Positions 11,326 through 23,302 of a stretch of 64,000 bases of DNA are shown piece by piece (positions within the stretch are counted from its first letter, which is position 1; every line of letters begins with the position of its first letter). This DNA comes from Platycnemis pennipes (Eukaryota > Arthropoda > Insecta > Odonata > Platycnemididae), in the NCBI GenBank assembly GCA_933228895.1, contig OW121850.1:31939773-32003772 (forward strand), in the 5' to 3' direction. The notes under the pieces were generated by a model. The model was not told the DNA's origin. It did not search any database and saw nothing but the letters and a program-made list of their open reading frames with translations. The translations under genes and the position numbers were made by a program.

Positions 11326-13240
11326 ATTTGATAGAAATGAACGCATGGAAGCTTCACATCATAGTCAGGTGAATGTAAGATCGATTTCCAAAATTTCCTT
11401 CTTTAAGAATATGATCAACCATGTGTTACATTTAACTGTGTTCACGTTAGTTTATTCATGTTTTATCTCCCTGGTGACTAAGGGTAGGAATAATATTGTC
11501 AGCGAATTACAATTCCATGGGTACAGCACCATAGAACAGGCAACAGGCGAATGATATGGCCCGATATTAATTTAATCGACTTTTATCACATTGTTCTGAA
11601 ATCAACCGATGGATTAAATGTTTTAATATGCTTGAGAATAGATGTTTTACCCAGTAACTGATAAGAATGCAATATATTTTATATGATTCAGATTAGATTT
11701 TTATCCATTAACTGATACGCTTGGTGTAAATACTTGTTAGGTGATTCTGGAATTACGAGTTACGCCGGGGAATTGCTTTGATCGCAGGTTTAAAAGGATC
11801 GCAGGATCCTTTTAGCCTGCGATCAGAGCAGGACAGAGCAGGATCACATCTTGAACTTTCACGTATTTTCGTATCATTTGGAAATTTATAATTTAAAGTT
11901 TATTTTTGCTATTTGGTTTTTGCTATTTTGCGAAATTTTGCTACAATTAGAGGCATTAATAATTTCATAAAAGAGACGAAAATCAACTCTGATATATTGG
12001 TATCATAACTACAAACAAATATTAAATATTTGAATTCAATTGTATCGAATTTCGTACTGACGCATTGCGTTTTTATAATTTCAGAACATTAATGGCACAC
12101 ATCGCCAACAAGACTAACTACATTTTTAAAATCTGCAAATGGCAAAATTTGTAACAAAAAACCTCCTCCTCTCAGTTGAATATATGTTGGCATACCGTGA
12201 TGCGGTATTCATCTCTAAGAAATTCGGAAGTCCTATCCAATTTTCTTCCCGAGTAGGCTTTCGAAGGCCTTGGTTTTAATGGAAGTCACGATACCAAGGT
12301 TCTTTCTATGAAGACTACTTTGAAGACAGTGAATTCTTCCTGCGTTGAGGTGGAATTCAACATACCATCAGTCCTTTCAAGTACATGAAACTGGAATTAA
12401 AGGTATTTGTGCGCCTCGGCGACAGCCAATTTATCAAATCCATTAAAATGGTACCCCAAGTGTTTATAAAGGACGGCTCAAGAGCACTTTCATATCCCTT
12501 ATTTTTGACATTACAGATCAACAGTCGATACGAATGCCAGTTGATATTTCAAAAACAAAATAAAACCAGCACAAGTACCTCCCATCTGCTCCCTTCTCCT
12601 CTCTCTCTCTCTGCTCTCCTAAAACGATCACTTCGTGTCACTAGTCTTGGATCACTTACAATGGATGTCTCCTGTCTCAATTATTCTCCTGCTCACCAAC
12701 GAGCGTCATCTCCGAAACAGAGTGAACCTACTTGTGGCCTTGCAACAATAAATAAAAATTCATCGGTGAGCCTTGTATATTTCTGAAAGGCATACTCCGA
12801 ACAATGGTGAAATCCAGTCGTATGAATCTCCTCAAGATGAAAGGTATTCGAGTGCATACCTATATTTCAAATGTCATTTAATTTACTAGACGTTAGTATC
12901 GTAATGTCTTCTTTCATGTTGTTTTACATACTATGAATGCATGAATGATTCTTATCATTGACTCAAGACATTTTACGATTGTTCTACTTCAGGGTCTCTG
13001 CCATAATCTGATAAACGTCAGTGGTTACTAAAGATGAATTGGATTTCTAAGAACTGACAGCTTCACTGAAATCTACAATAAATGAATGAACGGTATCTTT
13101 AGTGAAATAGACGCAAGCCATTTTAGCGTAGTTTTCACTTGCATTATATTGAAATACTCATGTCCTAATCAACATATACTCTTTCATAGGTGAACGTTGC
13201 CACATAATTCTGGAATAAGGATCATACGGAACGAAATCTC
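11326..13240. other. Unique AT-rich DNA
   Basis: No gene is supported. An ORF of 133 codons at 12385-12786 has no recognisable domain, and its second half is Ser-rich low complexity. Confidence 0.4.
11779..11825. repeat. Near-perfect hairpin
   Basis: TGATCGCAGG at 11779 pairs with CCTGCGATCA ending at 11825, and the inner arms AAAAGGATC and GGATCCTTTT also pair, with a one-base offset and a GCA-type loop. The repeat of GATCGCAGG and AGGATC words makes it look like fold-back filler. Confidence 0.75.
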
Positions 13241-13612
13241 ATCTCAAAAAGAACCTGGGTAGCCGAGTAACCAAAGAGGGACTTAGCAATAAAGAAATAG
13301 TCAGTAGAAAATCCCAGGAAAAGAGGGCATTCTATCAAAAGAAGAACCTAATTACAGCTGAAAATACAAGCGTAGAAGTAGGGGAATAATACATCAGAAC
13401 GTGCATCTGGAGCATGTTTCTTTTTGGCAATGAGGCATGAACGATGACAGCTGCAGAGTAAAAAAGGATGGAAGCATTCAAAATGTGAAAGAGAAGAAAT
13501 TCGTAAATATGAAGAGATTACCTGATATAAGAGTTCAATGAAGAGCTGCATCAAACCAATACCAAAATTGCTGACTAATGATGCCGATGAAGAAATGAAC
13601 ACTACCGTAGAG
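13240..13612 (+). pseudogene. Internally deleted RT relic (second LINE family)
   Basis: The plus strand reads LGSRVTKEGLSNKEIVSRKS, continues through FYQKKNLITAENTSVEVG, then a stop, and IRTCIWSMFLFGNEA followed by TMTAAE and KRMEAFKM. These match the C-terminal RT region, where a consensus copy has a GSEAWT step and AEKKRLEAFEMW. After that the frame jumps to MKRLPDIRVQ and RAASNQ, the far C-terminus, so an internal stretch has been lost. Several stops break the reading frame. The final block is the same as at 4.3 kb and 11.16 kb. Confidence 0.75.
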
Positions 13613-14620
13613 GAAAAATTGATAAACTTGTGAGCTCAACGTCATTCGTCTCTTCCCAGCGGTCCTGGACAGCGGAATCTTCAATCATAAGAAGCTCTGT
13701 TCCTTGACGATACCTGACAAAACTATCAACTGAGAAGAAAGTCTGCAAGGAATGTTTTGGCTGCATTAGTCTTTGTAAAAATAGGCGACTAGTAGTATTT
13801 TTTGTAATAAAGAGAAGAAAACGTTTCCGAAGATTGATTGTTTATCTTATTTCTCTTCTTATTACCATTGAAATCATTTCACTTTCGTGAGAAAATTTTC
13901 ATATTTCCGGCGGTTGCAGCCAGGAGGGAAATTGGGAATGAATCAGATGAAAATACCACCAATAAATTCTCAATGTAACTCTGTTATACTGATGTTTCAA
14001 AATGCGTCCTAAGTAACTCGGTGATAAATTCCCATTCTCAGGATATGCTGCAGTTTCAAAAGGGAATTAAAAATTCTATTGCAAATATAAAGTGCAGTGT
14101 CGATATTCGAGAATGTGTAGAATTGATCCAGGTATCGATTGTGGCAAAACAATCGAAAAATGGGACATTGATGGGGTGTCTCTGTTGGGATATCAGTGAG
14201 TACGGTTGTATGGAATTAACGTGTGTCGTGAAATGCGATACGCCTATTTTCATTTCGTGAGTGAAACTCAGAGTGGAAGCGGTGAGTAGTGCATAAATTT
14301 ATGATTTCCGAACTGGAAACTCAAACGTTTGAGATAAACGATGCGCATACTATAAATGTTACGTAGGTAGCTATCAAAACTTTTTTTATACATTTGATTC
14401 TGAAAAATGTAAGCATATATCATCAGAGTAAGTAATAAAAAAGGAAACGAAGAAACTTCTCAGGGTGAAATGAAAAGATTGAAATTGAAAGATTGAAAGG
14501 AGAAAAATTGGAATAGGGTGAAAAATGGAGATGCGGATTAAGAACATAAAACTGCATCAGATTCTTCCAAGGAGAAAAATAGGCGATCGCAGAACCTAGT
14601 AAATAAAAAAAATATTCGCT
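13613..14620. other. No recognisable feature
   Basis: ORFs of 65-80 codons lie on both strands and lack any motif. No TE ends were found. Confidence 0.4.
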
Positions 14621-14639
14621 CGGACAAGACAACTGCTTA

Positions 14640-14905
14640 GTCGATCATCGAAATCCTGGGACGGATTTACGAAAGAGGCATTTCAAGTGCTATTAGAGAG
14701 GAATAGCATCAACCGCGACACCGATTACAGACGCGTGAAGTAAGATTTGGTGTTTTCCCGGCGTATTAGATGAGTGAAATGAAAAGATTGTGATGATCAC
14801 AGCCCTGAAGATGGAAAATGAGTCGTTTTCTGAAACGTCGGCAGAGATGGAGCCTTTGACCCGGTGGAAGACCCGAGAAACTTTCACTCAACAGGCGTGA
14901 ACACC
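14640..14905 (+). pseudogene. Penelope-like element 3' relic
   Basis: A frame reading KEAFQVLLERNSINRDTDY resembles the end of the GIY-YIG domain of Penelope-like elements, where a conserved NRD(T/S)G-like step occurs. It is followed by noncoding sequence with CCTGAAGATGG, a stem and TGAAACGTCGGC at 14804-14842, then AGACCCGAGAAACTTTCACT, the type of sequence found at the 3' side of such elements. No RT core is present. The same CTGANGATG/GAAAC arrangement occurs in two other Penelope relics in this window. Confidence 0.6.
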
Positions 14906-16160
14906 GACAGATTAGCAATGTTTTCGATTCATCACAAATTAAAACCCCTTATGGTCCTGGAAGAAGGTTTTTGCAGCTCGAGGTAGATAATAGTTCTCAA
15001 AAGAAAGGTAGTTCATATGCCATCATGCTTGTCCATGAAAGATGAGAGAAATCTTTGGAAGGGACTACGATCTCCGATATGAAGAAGCTATAGTTATTAG
15101 AAAACTTTGACGAAATGGAATACGGTGTGCATTAATTTGTGGAACAAGATAACTTTGCGAACTGATAATGAAAAACTTTCATCTCAATCAGTTATTTTTC
15201 CACATCACAACGAAGATAGAAATTATTTATCAGCTATCATGCGTTTAAAATTGGGCAAAGAAAAAAAAGCTACGTTTCAAGGGGAAATAGATATCAACGG
15301 CTTTACTTTTTTGCCACCTTTTAGCATACATTTCTCCAAATGATTAGTATAGATTAAAGTATTACTCTCCAAAAACTCTGGCGTAGCTCAAATTAGTTTA
15401 TATCTATCTTACTCACTGCTGTGTTTTAAAATCTGAAATTGTTCTCCACCCACGCATAAGAATATTCCCTACCTTATTCCCGATATTGCTTAATATTGTG
15501 AAGCTTACTTTTAGTTGCCTTAGTCCACTTTACTTAAACTTAGATAATCGTTGACTGGGAAAACTAGAAGAATACAGCTTTATGTCCGTTATCGTTAATT
15601 TATTTCCTTCTTTTTATCTCCTGCGACACAATGAAGAAAAAATAACCTTCAGGGCCGCGCATCCTGGCACCAGGTAATGGTATAAAGAACAAATATGTAG
15701 TGTAGTGGATTGCGATCAGTACCTACGCTATTCCATAACACACTTCCTTCAGCGACAAAGAGATCCTGACATGCTCGAGGAGGCCTCCGAAAAGAAATTC
15801 ACGGAACGAGGTAGAACGACATAATCTCTCTAGCACTTTAAAAACATATAACCAGGTGTTTATTAGACTGATCATCATGGATGTTTTCAAGTCTGTTTCC
15901 GCACTAATAGGCGCTTCAGACCGGGAGGAAAGGCATAAGGATAGGTATGGAAGGGATGGGAATAGGATAAGGTCCGAAGCACTATTTCCCGGTTCCCAGA
16001 CTGATCAAAAGATATATGACCTCAAAAGATATATGACCTCACTATTAAGACTATTTATGCAACTAAAATATTTGTGGAATGATGATCCTATGATGCTACA
16101 GGAAGTCAAAATAGCTATTCGACTAAATGAATTACACTTTTTGATACGTCATACATCATA
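14906..16160. other. Unique DNA with one unrecognised ORF
   Basis: An ORF of 101 codons at 15856-16161 is unrecognised. It includes a 17-bp tandem repeat (AAAAGATATATGACCTC) at 16004-16037. Nothing else is supported. Confidence 0.35.
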
Positions 16161-16161
16161 A

Positions 16162-18135
16162 CCCTTTAATGGGCTGTGGGAATACGGTTTTCCACCCATT
16201 CCAGCTTTAACTTTTGGCCACGGAAATTCATATTCCCGCGCTATGTTTTTTTCCGGCATCTACTGGCCATTTTCAGTACTTCCAAAATAAATAGCTGTCT
16301 ACCGTGGTTCTTGAACTTTAAGCCGGCAGTGCTCGCAATGTATCTGTCAGATAGTTCTAGCCTGAAATGCGAATTATTACAATGTTGACTCCATTTTCCG
16401 GGCTGAGCTTCTATGTATCCTAAGAGCGTTTCTTTTTGAGTATTATTTTGTGACAATCACTCAGATGCCTCCAAAATGTAGCCTTTTGAGGAGGGTGAGA
16501 GCAGTCGAGTCCGCGCCTTGTATTTGAGAGATACCTACACTGCGGGCTTCCACGTCAGTGCTCTTTGTGCCCGCGCGTGAGACGAAATGGCCTCAACAAG
16601 TGTGAGTTCAATGTGACTGATCCTGATGACGTCGAAATCATTAGAAATATTATTTTGAGCAATGATTGTGAAGGTGACGAAGCGTGTGATTCATCGGATA
16701 CAGATTCGTAGGATCGTGTGGAAGTTAGAATTCTCGACTCTGATACTGACGAGAGTACAGAAGAGAGTGAGGAGATCCCTTCAATAGCAGATTTTTACTC
16801 AGGTGAGCTATTTTTCAAATATTTATAATTTATATTTATTTCATCGTGTTTAAGCGGATTGGCATATTTTCCATCTGAACTTCTCACGTAAAGACGGAAC
16901 GACTAAGTGGTCCAAAAATGCTCCGACAAAGTTTTCTAAAAGGAAACCTCATATTATTGTTACTCGTCTGCCTGGTACTAGGGGAGCTGCAAAAGATTGT
17001 AAAACAGGAATTAAATGCTAGAAGTTATTTTTTACGGACAATATGCTGGAACTTATAGTTGAAGAAACAAATAGGCATATGGAGATGGTGCGTGAATCAT
17101 TCACTCGAGTAAGGGATGATAATAACACAGACATTGTGGAAATCAAAGCATTCTTAGGCTTGCTGTACATGTCCGGATTACTCAAGTCCAACAGGCTAAA
17201 TGTGCAAGATTTGTGGTCTACCGATGGAATGGGGGTGGAATTTTTTAGGCTGGTGATGTCAAAAAATCGTTTTAGTTTTCTTCTGCGCTACATTAGATTT
17301 GATAATAAAGCCACTCGCTCAGAAAGGAAGATAACTGACAAACTTGCCACCATAAGGGCATTTTTCGATTGCTTTGTGCAGCAGTGCAAAGGCCCATACT
17401 CTGTTGGTCAGAATTTTACAATTGACGAGATACTACCCAAATTTCGCGGAAGATGTAGTTTCTGGCAATATATACCATCCAAGCCATCCCGGTATGGCAT
17501 AAAAATGTTTGCTATGGTAGATTCCAGAGATTAGGTAGTTCCAGAACGCATTACCTATGTAACAATGAAATACACGTAGGAACGCAGCCAGTTGGGCCTC
17601 ACTGTAAAAGTAACTCTTCTGCTGAAAGGAAGCAATTTTAGGAACTGGAAGAAATATAGTAGCCGACAATTGGTTCACAAGTATTCCATTAGTTCAAAGT
17701 TAAAAGCAAAGAAAGTTGTCATACGCAGGAACTATGAAAAAGAATAAAAGAGAGATTCCTCCCAACTTCATATCTGGGAAAGATCGACCAGTATTTAGTT
17801 CCATTTTTGGGTTCAACGATTGCGGAACGCTTCTATCCAACATCTCTAAAAAAAGCAAATGCGTAGTTTTAGTTTCCAGCATGCATTACGACAGCTCGAT
17901 AGACGAGACAAGTGGACAGGCTACGAAACCGGAAATTATTACGCATTACAATGCACACAAAGGGGGCGTCGACACGTTAGACGAGATGATTGAAACTTAC
18001 AGTGTGGCGAAAAACACAAGGAGGTGGCCTGTGGTAATATTTTATAGTGTGCTCAACAAAGCAGCAATAAACGCGCCAGTTGTGTACTTGGGAAATGGCC
18101 TCAAAGTTAGAAACAGGAGATACTTTTTCTCCTAA
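16162..18135 (+). pseudogene. piggyBac-family transposase fossil
   Basis: Conceptual translation gives a piggyBac (DDE_Tnp_1_7 type) transposase in pieces. An acidic N-terminal segment (SNDCEGDEACDSSDTDS, about 16660-16708) comes first. It is followed by GTTKWSKNAP and a HIIVTRLPGTRGAA block near 16900-17000. The open stretch 17043-17534 carries TIDEILPKFRGR and YIPSKPSRYGIKMFAMVDS, then VGTQPVGPHCKSNSS, ADNWFTSIPLVQ and, at 17716-18135, [12 protein letters not shown] and [11 protein letters not shown] with [12 protein letters not shown]. The three catalytic Asp positions (IDE, ADN, GVD) are all retained, yet at least five stops and frameshifts break the gene, one a TGG-to-TAG change in the KLFFTD block. 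CCCTTTAATGGGCTG at 16162 could be the left terminal repeat; no matching right end was found. Confidence 0.9.
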
Positions 18136-18189
18136 CTCAGTTAAGAAAAGTACATAGTACTAGTTAGGAGAAGTAAGTAGAAGGAAAAG

Positions 18190-19085
18190 TTATTGAACCG
18201 CAGCGCCCCAATGACATTTCAGAGGTACGAAATTTTTCCGATATTTTTTTTATTTTATACGAGAAAAACTAAATTGTAATTCTGCGAAAATGTTGATTAT
18301 ATTCGTAAGATTCGGAATTTTTCCATTTCGGACGTAAAAATTAAATACTCTTCCATTTAGCAGTACTTACATTTATGTAAAAAAGATTGATGCGTGAAGG
18401 GGCCAACCCCCTATGCTTTTATCCAATATGTGTTGGAAGAAAATTTTTCCGATCCTTAATAGTACAATAGTTTGTACGAGTACAAAGGTTACCTCTGGTT
18501 GCCGAAAAAATTCGAAATTATTTTTCCTGTCGACCAATAATTTTTTTAAGTGTACCTATATCTGAAACTATTTCCGAAGTAGTTTCATCCGTTATTTGAA
18601 CAATTGCCCATTCGGAACACCTATTCTCGTATGTCCATGACAGAAAACTCACGCCAGCGTTGTCTTTTGAAATATCTATGCTGCATTGTTGCGTAAGAAT
18701 TTCAAGAGCTTCTTGAATATTTATTATTCTTATTCGTTTCTTACTTTTTGCAAATTCTTAGATTTTCTTGGCATACCTTCCATTCTCCAACCACAGCACC
18801 TCATACCTACACTCTCAGTCAAAGCATTACATACCTAAGTAAATATTTTTCAAAAATTTAACTATTAAGTTTGAACAAACTTCCACATGAACTTGTGCCT
18901 CTAAGCAAGTCTAAAATGTAGCGAGTGACAAACAAGAAGTAAAATAAGGTGAAATGAAGGAGGCAGTTTTTTTTGTGCAAAAATCACCTTTGACCCATGT
19001 AGATTGGTAATGCGTGAGAACCAGAAAAAATAACATGTGAAATCAAATGCACCAATCAACGGAGAATTTGATTCAAACTCTGATC
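18190..19085. other. No recognisable feature
   Basis: This AT-rich stretch lies between the piggyBac relic and the first full LINE fragment. The expected right terminal repeat of the piggyBac copy is not visible. Confidence 0.4.
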
Positions 19086-19087
19086 AA

Positions 19088-20096
19088 ACCTAATTTCCTC
19101 GCCGGCAATTAAAGTCACTTCGGGTGTCCCACAAGGTAGTGTGATAGGTCCATTCCTATTCCTTTTGTACATAAATGATATCCATAAGGTGGTAAAAAGT
19201 GAGCTTCGTCTATTTGCCGATGACGCAGTAGTGTACAGGGAAATTCTATGCCCAAACGATAAGGAATATTTAAATATTGACCTACAAGCAATTGAAACTT
19301 GGTGTGATACATGGCAGTTAGAACTAAACTTTAAAAAATGTCTTGTAATGAATTTTTGGAAAAAGAATTGCTCTCCTCCTAGCACGTACAAAATAAGTAA
19401 TGATGAATTAACAAACGTGGAATCCATTAAATATCTTGGAATAAGACTGACAAATGATCTTTCCTGGGGTAAACACATTCGTGAAATAATGGGTCAAGCG
19501 AATCGTAAACTGGGATTCGTCAAAAGAGTACTGGGTAAATGTGACGATCATGTAAGAGAAATCAGCTACTTTTCCCTTGTAAGACCTCATTTGGAATATG
19601 TTGCCAGTGTATAGGATCCCTACGAAAACGGTATAAATAACGAACTTGAACGTGTGCAGCGAAGATCGGCAAGATTTGTAAAGGGACGGTATGATAACCT
19701 TATTAGCGTAACCAGTCTATTAAATGAATTAAATTGGGAATCATTGTCAGATCGAAGGTTGAAATTAAGACTTAATCTCTTAAACAAATTCCAAGACCGT
19801 ATTTTCAGTGATGATGATTTCAGTGATCCTTTTTTCCTCGTACTATTAGGGATATGAATAACGGTAAATATATCCAGTACGAGTGAAGCAATGGATAACA
19901 TTGGTAGCTGCATGTTGGTATAAGGACTTATAGCTAACCCAACTAACGGCATGTTTTTGCATGTATGTTTTGCTATTTTAAATAGCGTACTAATCCTTTT
20001 TTTTATGCATGATATGTAGTGCATGTTTGGTGAGAGTTCACCCCCTGCCACACACCTTTATGGTGGCTTGCAGGGTATTATGTAGATGTAGATGTA
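19088..20096 (+). pseudogene. Main LINE family: 5'-truncated RT with 3' tail
   Basis: This copy begins inside the RT palm (CCGGCAATTAAAGTCACTTC onward). It encodes GVPQGSVIGPFLFLLYINDI, the catalytic RLFADDAV box, a WQLELNFKKC motif and the C-terminal LERVQRRSARFVKGRYDNLI. Stops are few (a TAG after YVASV at about 19611). The RT type fits the CR1/Jockey group of non-LTR retrotransposons. After the coding part comes a 3' UTR with CTAACCCAACTAAC, TTTTATGCATGATATG, the CCCTGC/GCAGGG hairpin, and a tail of TAGATG units ending at about 20096. It is about 1.0 kb, so most of ORF2 and any ORF1 are missing. The copy at 61.7-62.9 kb is very similar. Confidence 0.9.
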
Positions 20097-22140
20097 ATTC
20101 ATTCGGATCCCATACACTGGCTGCATACTCAAGGTGGGAGCCTAACTAGTGAAAAGTAACATCGCTCTTTTGACTTCTCATCACATTTCCCAAGTACTCT
20201 TTTTATAAATCCTAGCTTTCTCTTCGCTCGGCCGCATATTTCCCGGATGTGTCTTCCCCACGATAAATCTTTAGTGATTGTTACACCTAAATACCTAACG
20301 GTTTCAACGCTTTCGATCTTCGTGTTATTAAATTTATAGGGTCGCTCTATCGAATTATTCCTCCTCCAAAAATTGATAGCTACATACTTTTTAAGGTTAA
20401 GTTCTAACTGCCATTTGTCGCACCACTCTTGAATTGCATCTTAATCCTTGCTAAGCGATTTCCTGTCTTCTACTTTTGATATAGGTACCCCTATGCATTA
20501 CTGCATCGTCTACAAAAAGACTAAGCTTACTACTAGATACGGTACCCAAACCGTGTATGTATGAAAGAAATAAAAGCGGACCTACTACGCTGCCCTGGGG
20601 AACTCCCGACGTGACTTTGATTGTGTCCGACATGAAACTATCTATGACAATCCTCTGCTCTCGACCACTTGAGAATTCTTTTACACAACATACAACGTCA
20701 TTATTTATACCAAAACTCTCTAATTTCAAGATTAATTTATCATGAGGAACTTCGAATGCCTTTTTAAAATCTAAAAATATCGCATCAACTTCAGTACTGT
20801 TTTCGCCGTAGACTAAAATATCATGTACGAATAAAGCTAATTGCGTCTCGCAAGATCTACCTTTCCGGAACCCATGTTGGCTGTTTATGAGCAATCCCTG
20901 ACTATCCAAATGCCCCATGATTGAACTGACTACAATGTGCTCAAATACCTTACAAGAGGTACCTACCTTACCTTACCTCAAATACCTTACAAGAGGTACA
21001 AATACCTTACCTTCACGTGAGTGAAATGGGTCTGTAGTTACTTGGTTCTTCTCTATCACCGCTTTTAAAAATAGGTGTAATGTTAGCTACTTTCCAATCC
21101 TTGGGTACTGTGTGATTCTTTAGTGTTTTATTGAATATTATTTCTAGATAGGGGGCTATTTCAGAAGCTAATGTTTTATATACTCTGGATGGAATTTGAT
21201 CGGGACCTGGTGATTTGTTTTTACTAATGTTTTTTAACTGCTGCTCCATTCCGCGACATGAAATTTTTATTTCGGGCATTTGCTCACTGAATGTGTTCGG
21301 CGGTGGTTCCACTGCGTTGTGTGACGAAGAGTTGAATAGTTTTGGAAGGTGTTTAAAGAATTGGCTTTTTCTACACTGCTGGTGACTCTAATTCCCTTAT
21401 TATTTTCAATTGTGTACACTGTGGACCTCTTTCCCTGAAGCTCTCTCACATATGACCAAAACGCTTTAGGATTGCTATCTAAATATTCTCCTAACATCTT
21501 GCTCTTGAAATGTGATAACCCTTGCCGACATGATTTCCTTGCTAATGGTCTCGATTTTTTATAGTTTTGAACTAACTCATTATATTCCCCTGCCGATAGA
21601 CCCCGTCCTGTATTTTTCATCCTAGCGCGGCATACCCTTGGTCGATTTAGTGATTTCCTTACCTCCGCGTTATACCACTTTGGCTCTGTATTATCACTAA
21701 TGAATTTACTTGGTATGTATTTATTAACGGTTTTACGGGTGACCTCAAGAAATTCTCTCCACGAATCCTCTAGAGGACAGCTGTATCTAATCCTTTGCTT
21801 TGTTCGCTTAATACATTAAACGATTCCCTTAATTCTTCTTTCATACCGTCGTTAATTAGCCTTGCCAAATAAGTATACCCTCCACCTTGATTTATAATGT
21901 CTTTCAACGCCTACAATAAATTTCGCATGCACTATTTTATGATCACTAATTCCCGTGTCTGTAACTGTTTTTAGAACTCTATTGGGTATATTTGTTGCTA
22001 ATAAATCTAGAATGTTGTTTCCCCTGGTCGGTTCTGTTACTAGCTGTTGTAAAGAATGTGACGTAAAGTGTTCAACAGTAATTCGCAGAGTTCCTTATCC
22101 TTACCTCCTGTTATGAAACTACACGTAGGTATTCCAGTCT
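20097..22140 (-). pseudogene. Main LINE family: endonuclease-RT fragment, minus strand
   Basis: Reading on the minus strand from about 22140: the end of an APE-type endonuclease (LVTEPTRGNNILDLLATN, then GISDHKIVHAKFI with the catalytic SDH), a linker, and FWSYVRELQGK. RT fingers follow (KSPGPDQIPSRVYKT, DWKVANITPIFKSGD, NYRPISLT) and the palm with HGFRKGRSCETQLA, FLDFKKAF, GVPQGSVVGPLLFL and LFVDDAV (FADD changed to FVDD). The left end at 20097 stops inside the coding region at the ASVWDPYE position, so the tail is missing. Several frameshifts are present. A local duplication at about 20938-21012 inserts a repeated CAAATACCTTACAAGAGGTA. Its divergence from the plus-strand neighbour suggests a different subfamily. 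Confidence 0.88.
20938..21012. repeat. Local duplication inside the minus-strand LINE
   Basis: CAAATACCTTACAAGAGGTA occurs twice, and CTTACCTTACC-type words repeat around it. The duplication disrupts the RT frame between fingers and palm. Confidence 0.8.
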
Positions 22141-22654
22141 ATCGAAGGGAGATTGAAGATTGATCGAAGATTGGAAGGGATTATATATAAATGAGGCTAC
22201 AAGCGATTACTATCATATTTACAATGATATTGGATTTAATTAAAACGAATATTCTTGTGCTTTTTCACGCTATGTGGAAAATACTGGCGTTTATATGAGA
22301 ATCATGGAACGGGAATCATAAAACTTACAGAAAAAGAAAGTGATTACGCAAATGGTAAAACGATCTGCAACTGGTGAGAAGATTAATATCTGATTATATA
22401 CCCTATATGTTGCCTCGAGATTTCTTCGGCATTATGATTGCCATGGAGGTTAAGTCATATTTAGTAGGTACTCTGGGAGTGAGGCCTCCAAGGCTATCCA
22501 AGAGCATCTCCCGGGAGATGCTCTTGGATAACGAATTCTTCTTCCCAGTGACTGCAATAATTTAAGTTTACCCAACTTTGAGCAAGTTTATGCATTGCTA
22601 TTTTAATCTTCTTTTGCATTATTATCTTTCGTCTAAATTATAGTAATTAATACT
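22141..22654. other. Unrecognised DNA with a long palindrome
   Basis: The only notable structure is the 36-bp palindrome annotated separately. The 63-codon ORF here runs through the palindrome and is not convincing. Confidence 0.4.
22495..22530. repeat. Perfect 36-bp palindrome without spacer
   Basis: TATCCAAGAGCATCTCCC is followed immediately by its exact reverse complement, with the centre CCC/GGG between 22512 and 22513. The pairing stops at the next base on each side. Confidence 0.95.
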
Positions 22655-22750
22655 TTTTAAGCATGGTATATAGTGCATGTTTGGCGTTAATTTACCCACT
22701 GCCACGCACATTTATGTTGGTTTGTAGGGCATTATGTAAATTGAATATTA
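22655..22750 (+). repeat. LINE tail fragment
   Basis: AAGCATGGTATATAGTGCAT, then CCACTGCCACGCACATTTAT and GGTTTGTAGGGCATTATG are the diverged 3' end of the main LINE family. Confidence 0.7.
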
Positions 22751-23300
22751 TTAATTAATGCAACATAAGTTTTAAATTAAATAAATATGTGGGATAGTTG
22801 TTTGGTACCTACTTACTTTAAGGCTATTCCTGTTTCCACGTTCCATGTGAGATCCTCTGTAGTTTTGATTTTACTGAAACCGTTTCACTAATTAGAAGGT
22901 GGAATTTGTTAATATTCACTATGTATTATAAATGGTATGTGGTTGGTAACCGCTGTTGATGACCACGTTTTTAGCAATGTTCGCAAAATTGTTAATGTTC
23001 ATCGTAGAACCACGATTAAAAGATTTACTTACTCGTACAAATATCGGGAGTACGAAGAAAATTTAATTTGTTGTTATATGACGTAGTTGTTAAAGTTAAA
23101 ATTGTAGTGAGCACGGTGGGTTTGGCGAGGGAGCCTCCCGCTATGTGGGTCGAGAAGAGCGGCCGGTGTTGGGTCTCTGAGCTGGGAAAAGGGTTGCAGA
23201 TTAGGACCCTCGCTAGCTTCAGCCGCACCCATCCTTCGACTACCTGAACTCGGCCCCACATATTCGAGTTTAACCGTAATTTTTGGTGATATGTAGAAGT
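22751..23300. other. Unrecognised sequence before copia relic
   Basis: The GC-richer part (23100-23290) abuts the copia Gag fragment and could belong to the same element. I see no LTR boundary or primer-binding site that proves it. Confidence 0.35.
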
Positions 23301-23302
23301 AC

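Noticed and set aside
12385..12786. ORF of 133 codons
   Set aside because: No recognisable domain, and a Ser-rich second half caused by CT-repeat DNA.
18141..18420. Right terminal repeat of the piggyBac fossil
   Set aside because: No reverse complement of CCCTTTAATGGG followed by TTAA was found.
19056..19478. Minus-strand ORF of 140 codons opposite the LINE RT
   Set aside because: It is a shadow of the plus-strand RT frame that contains FADD. The same shadow recurs at 61707-62132.
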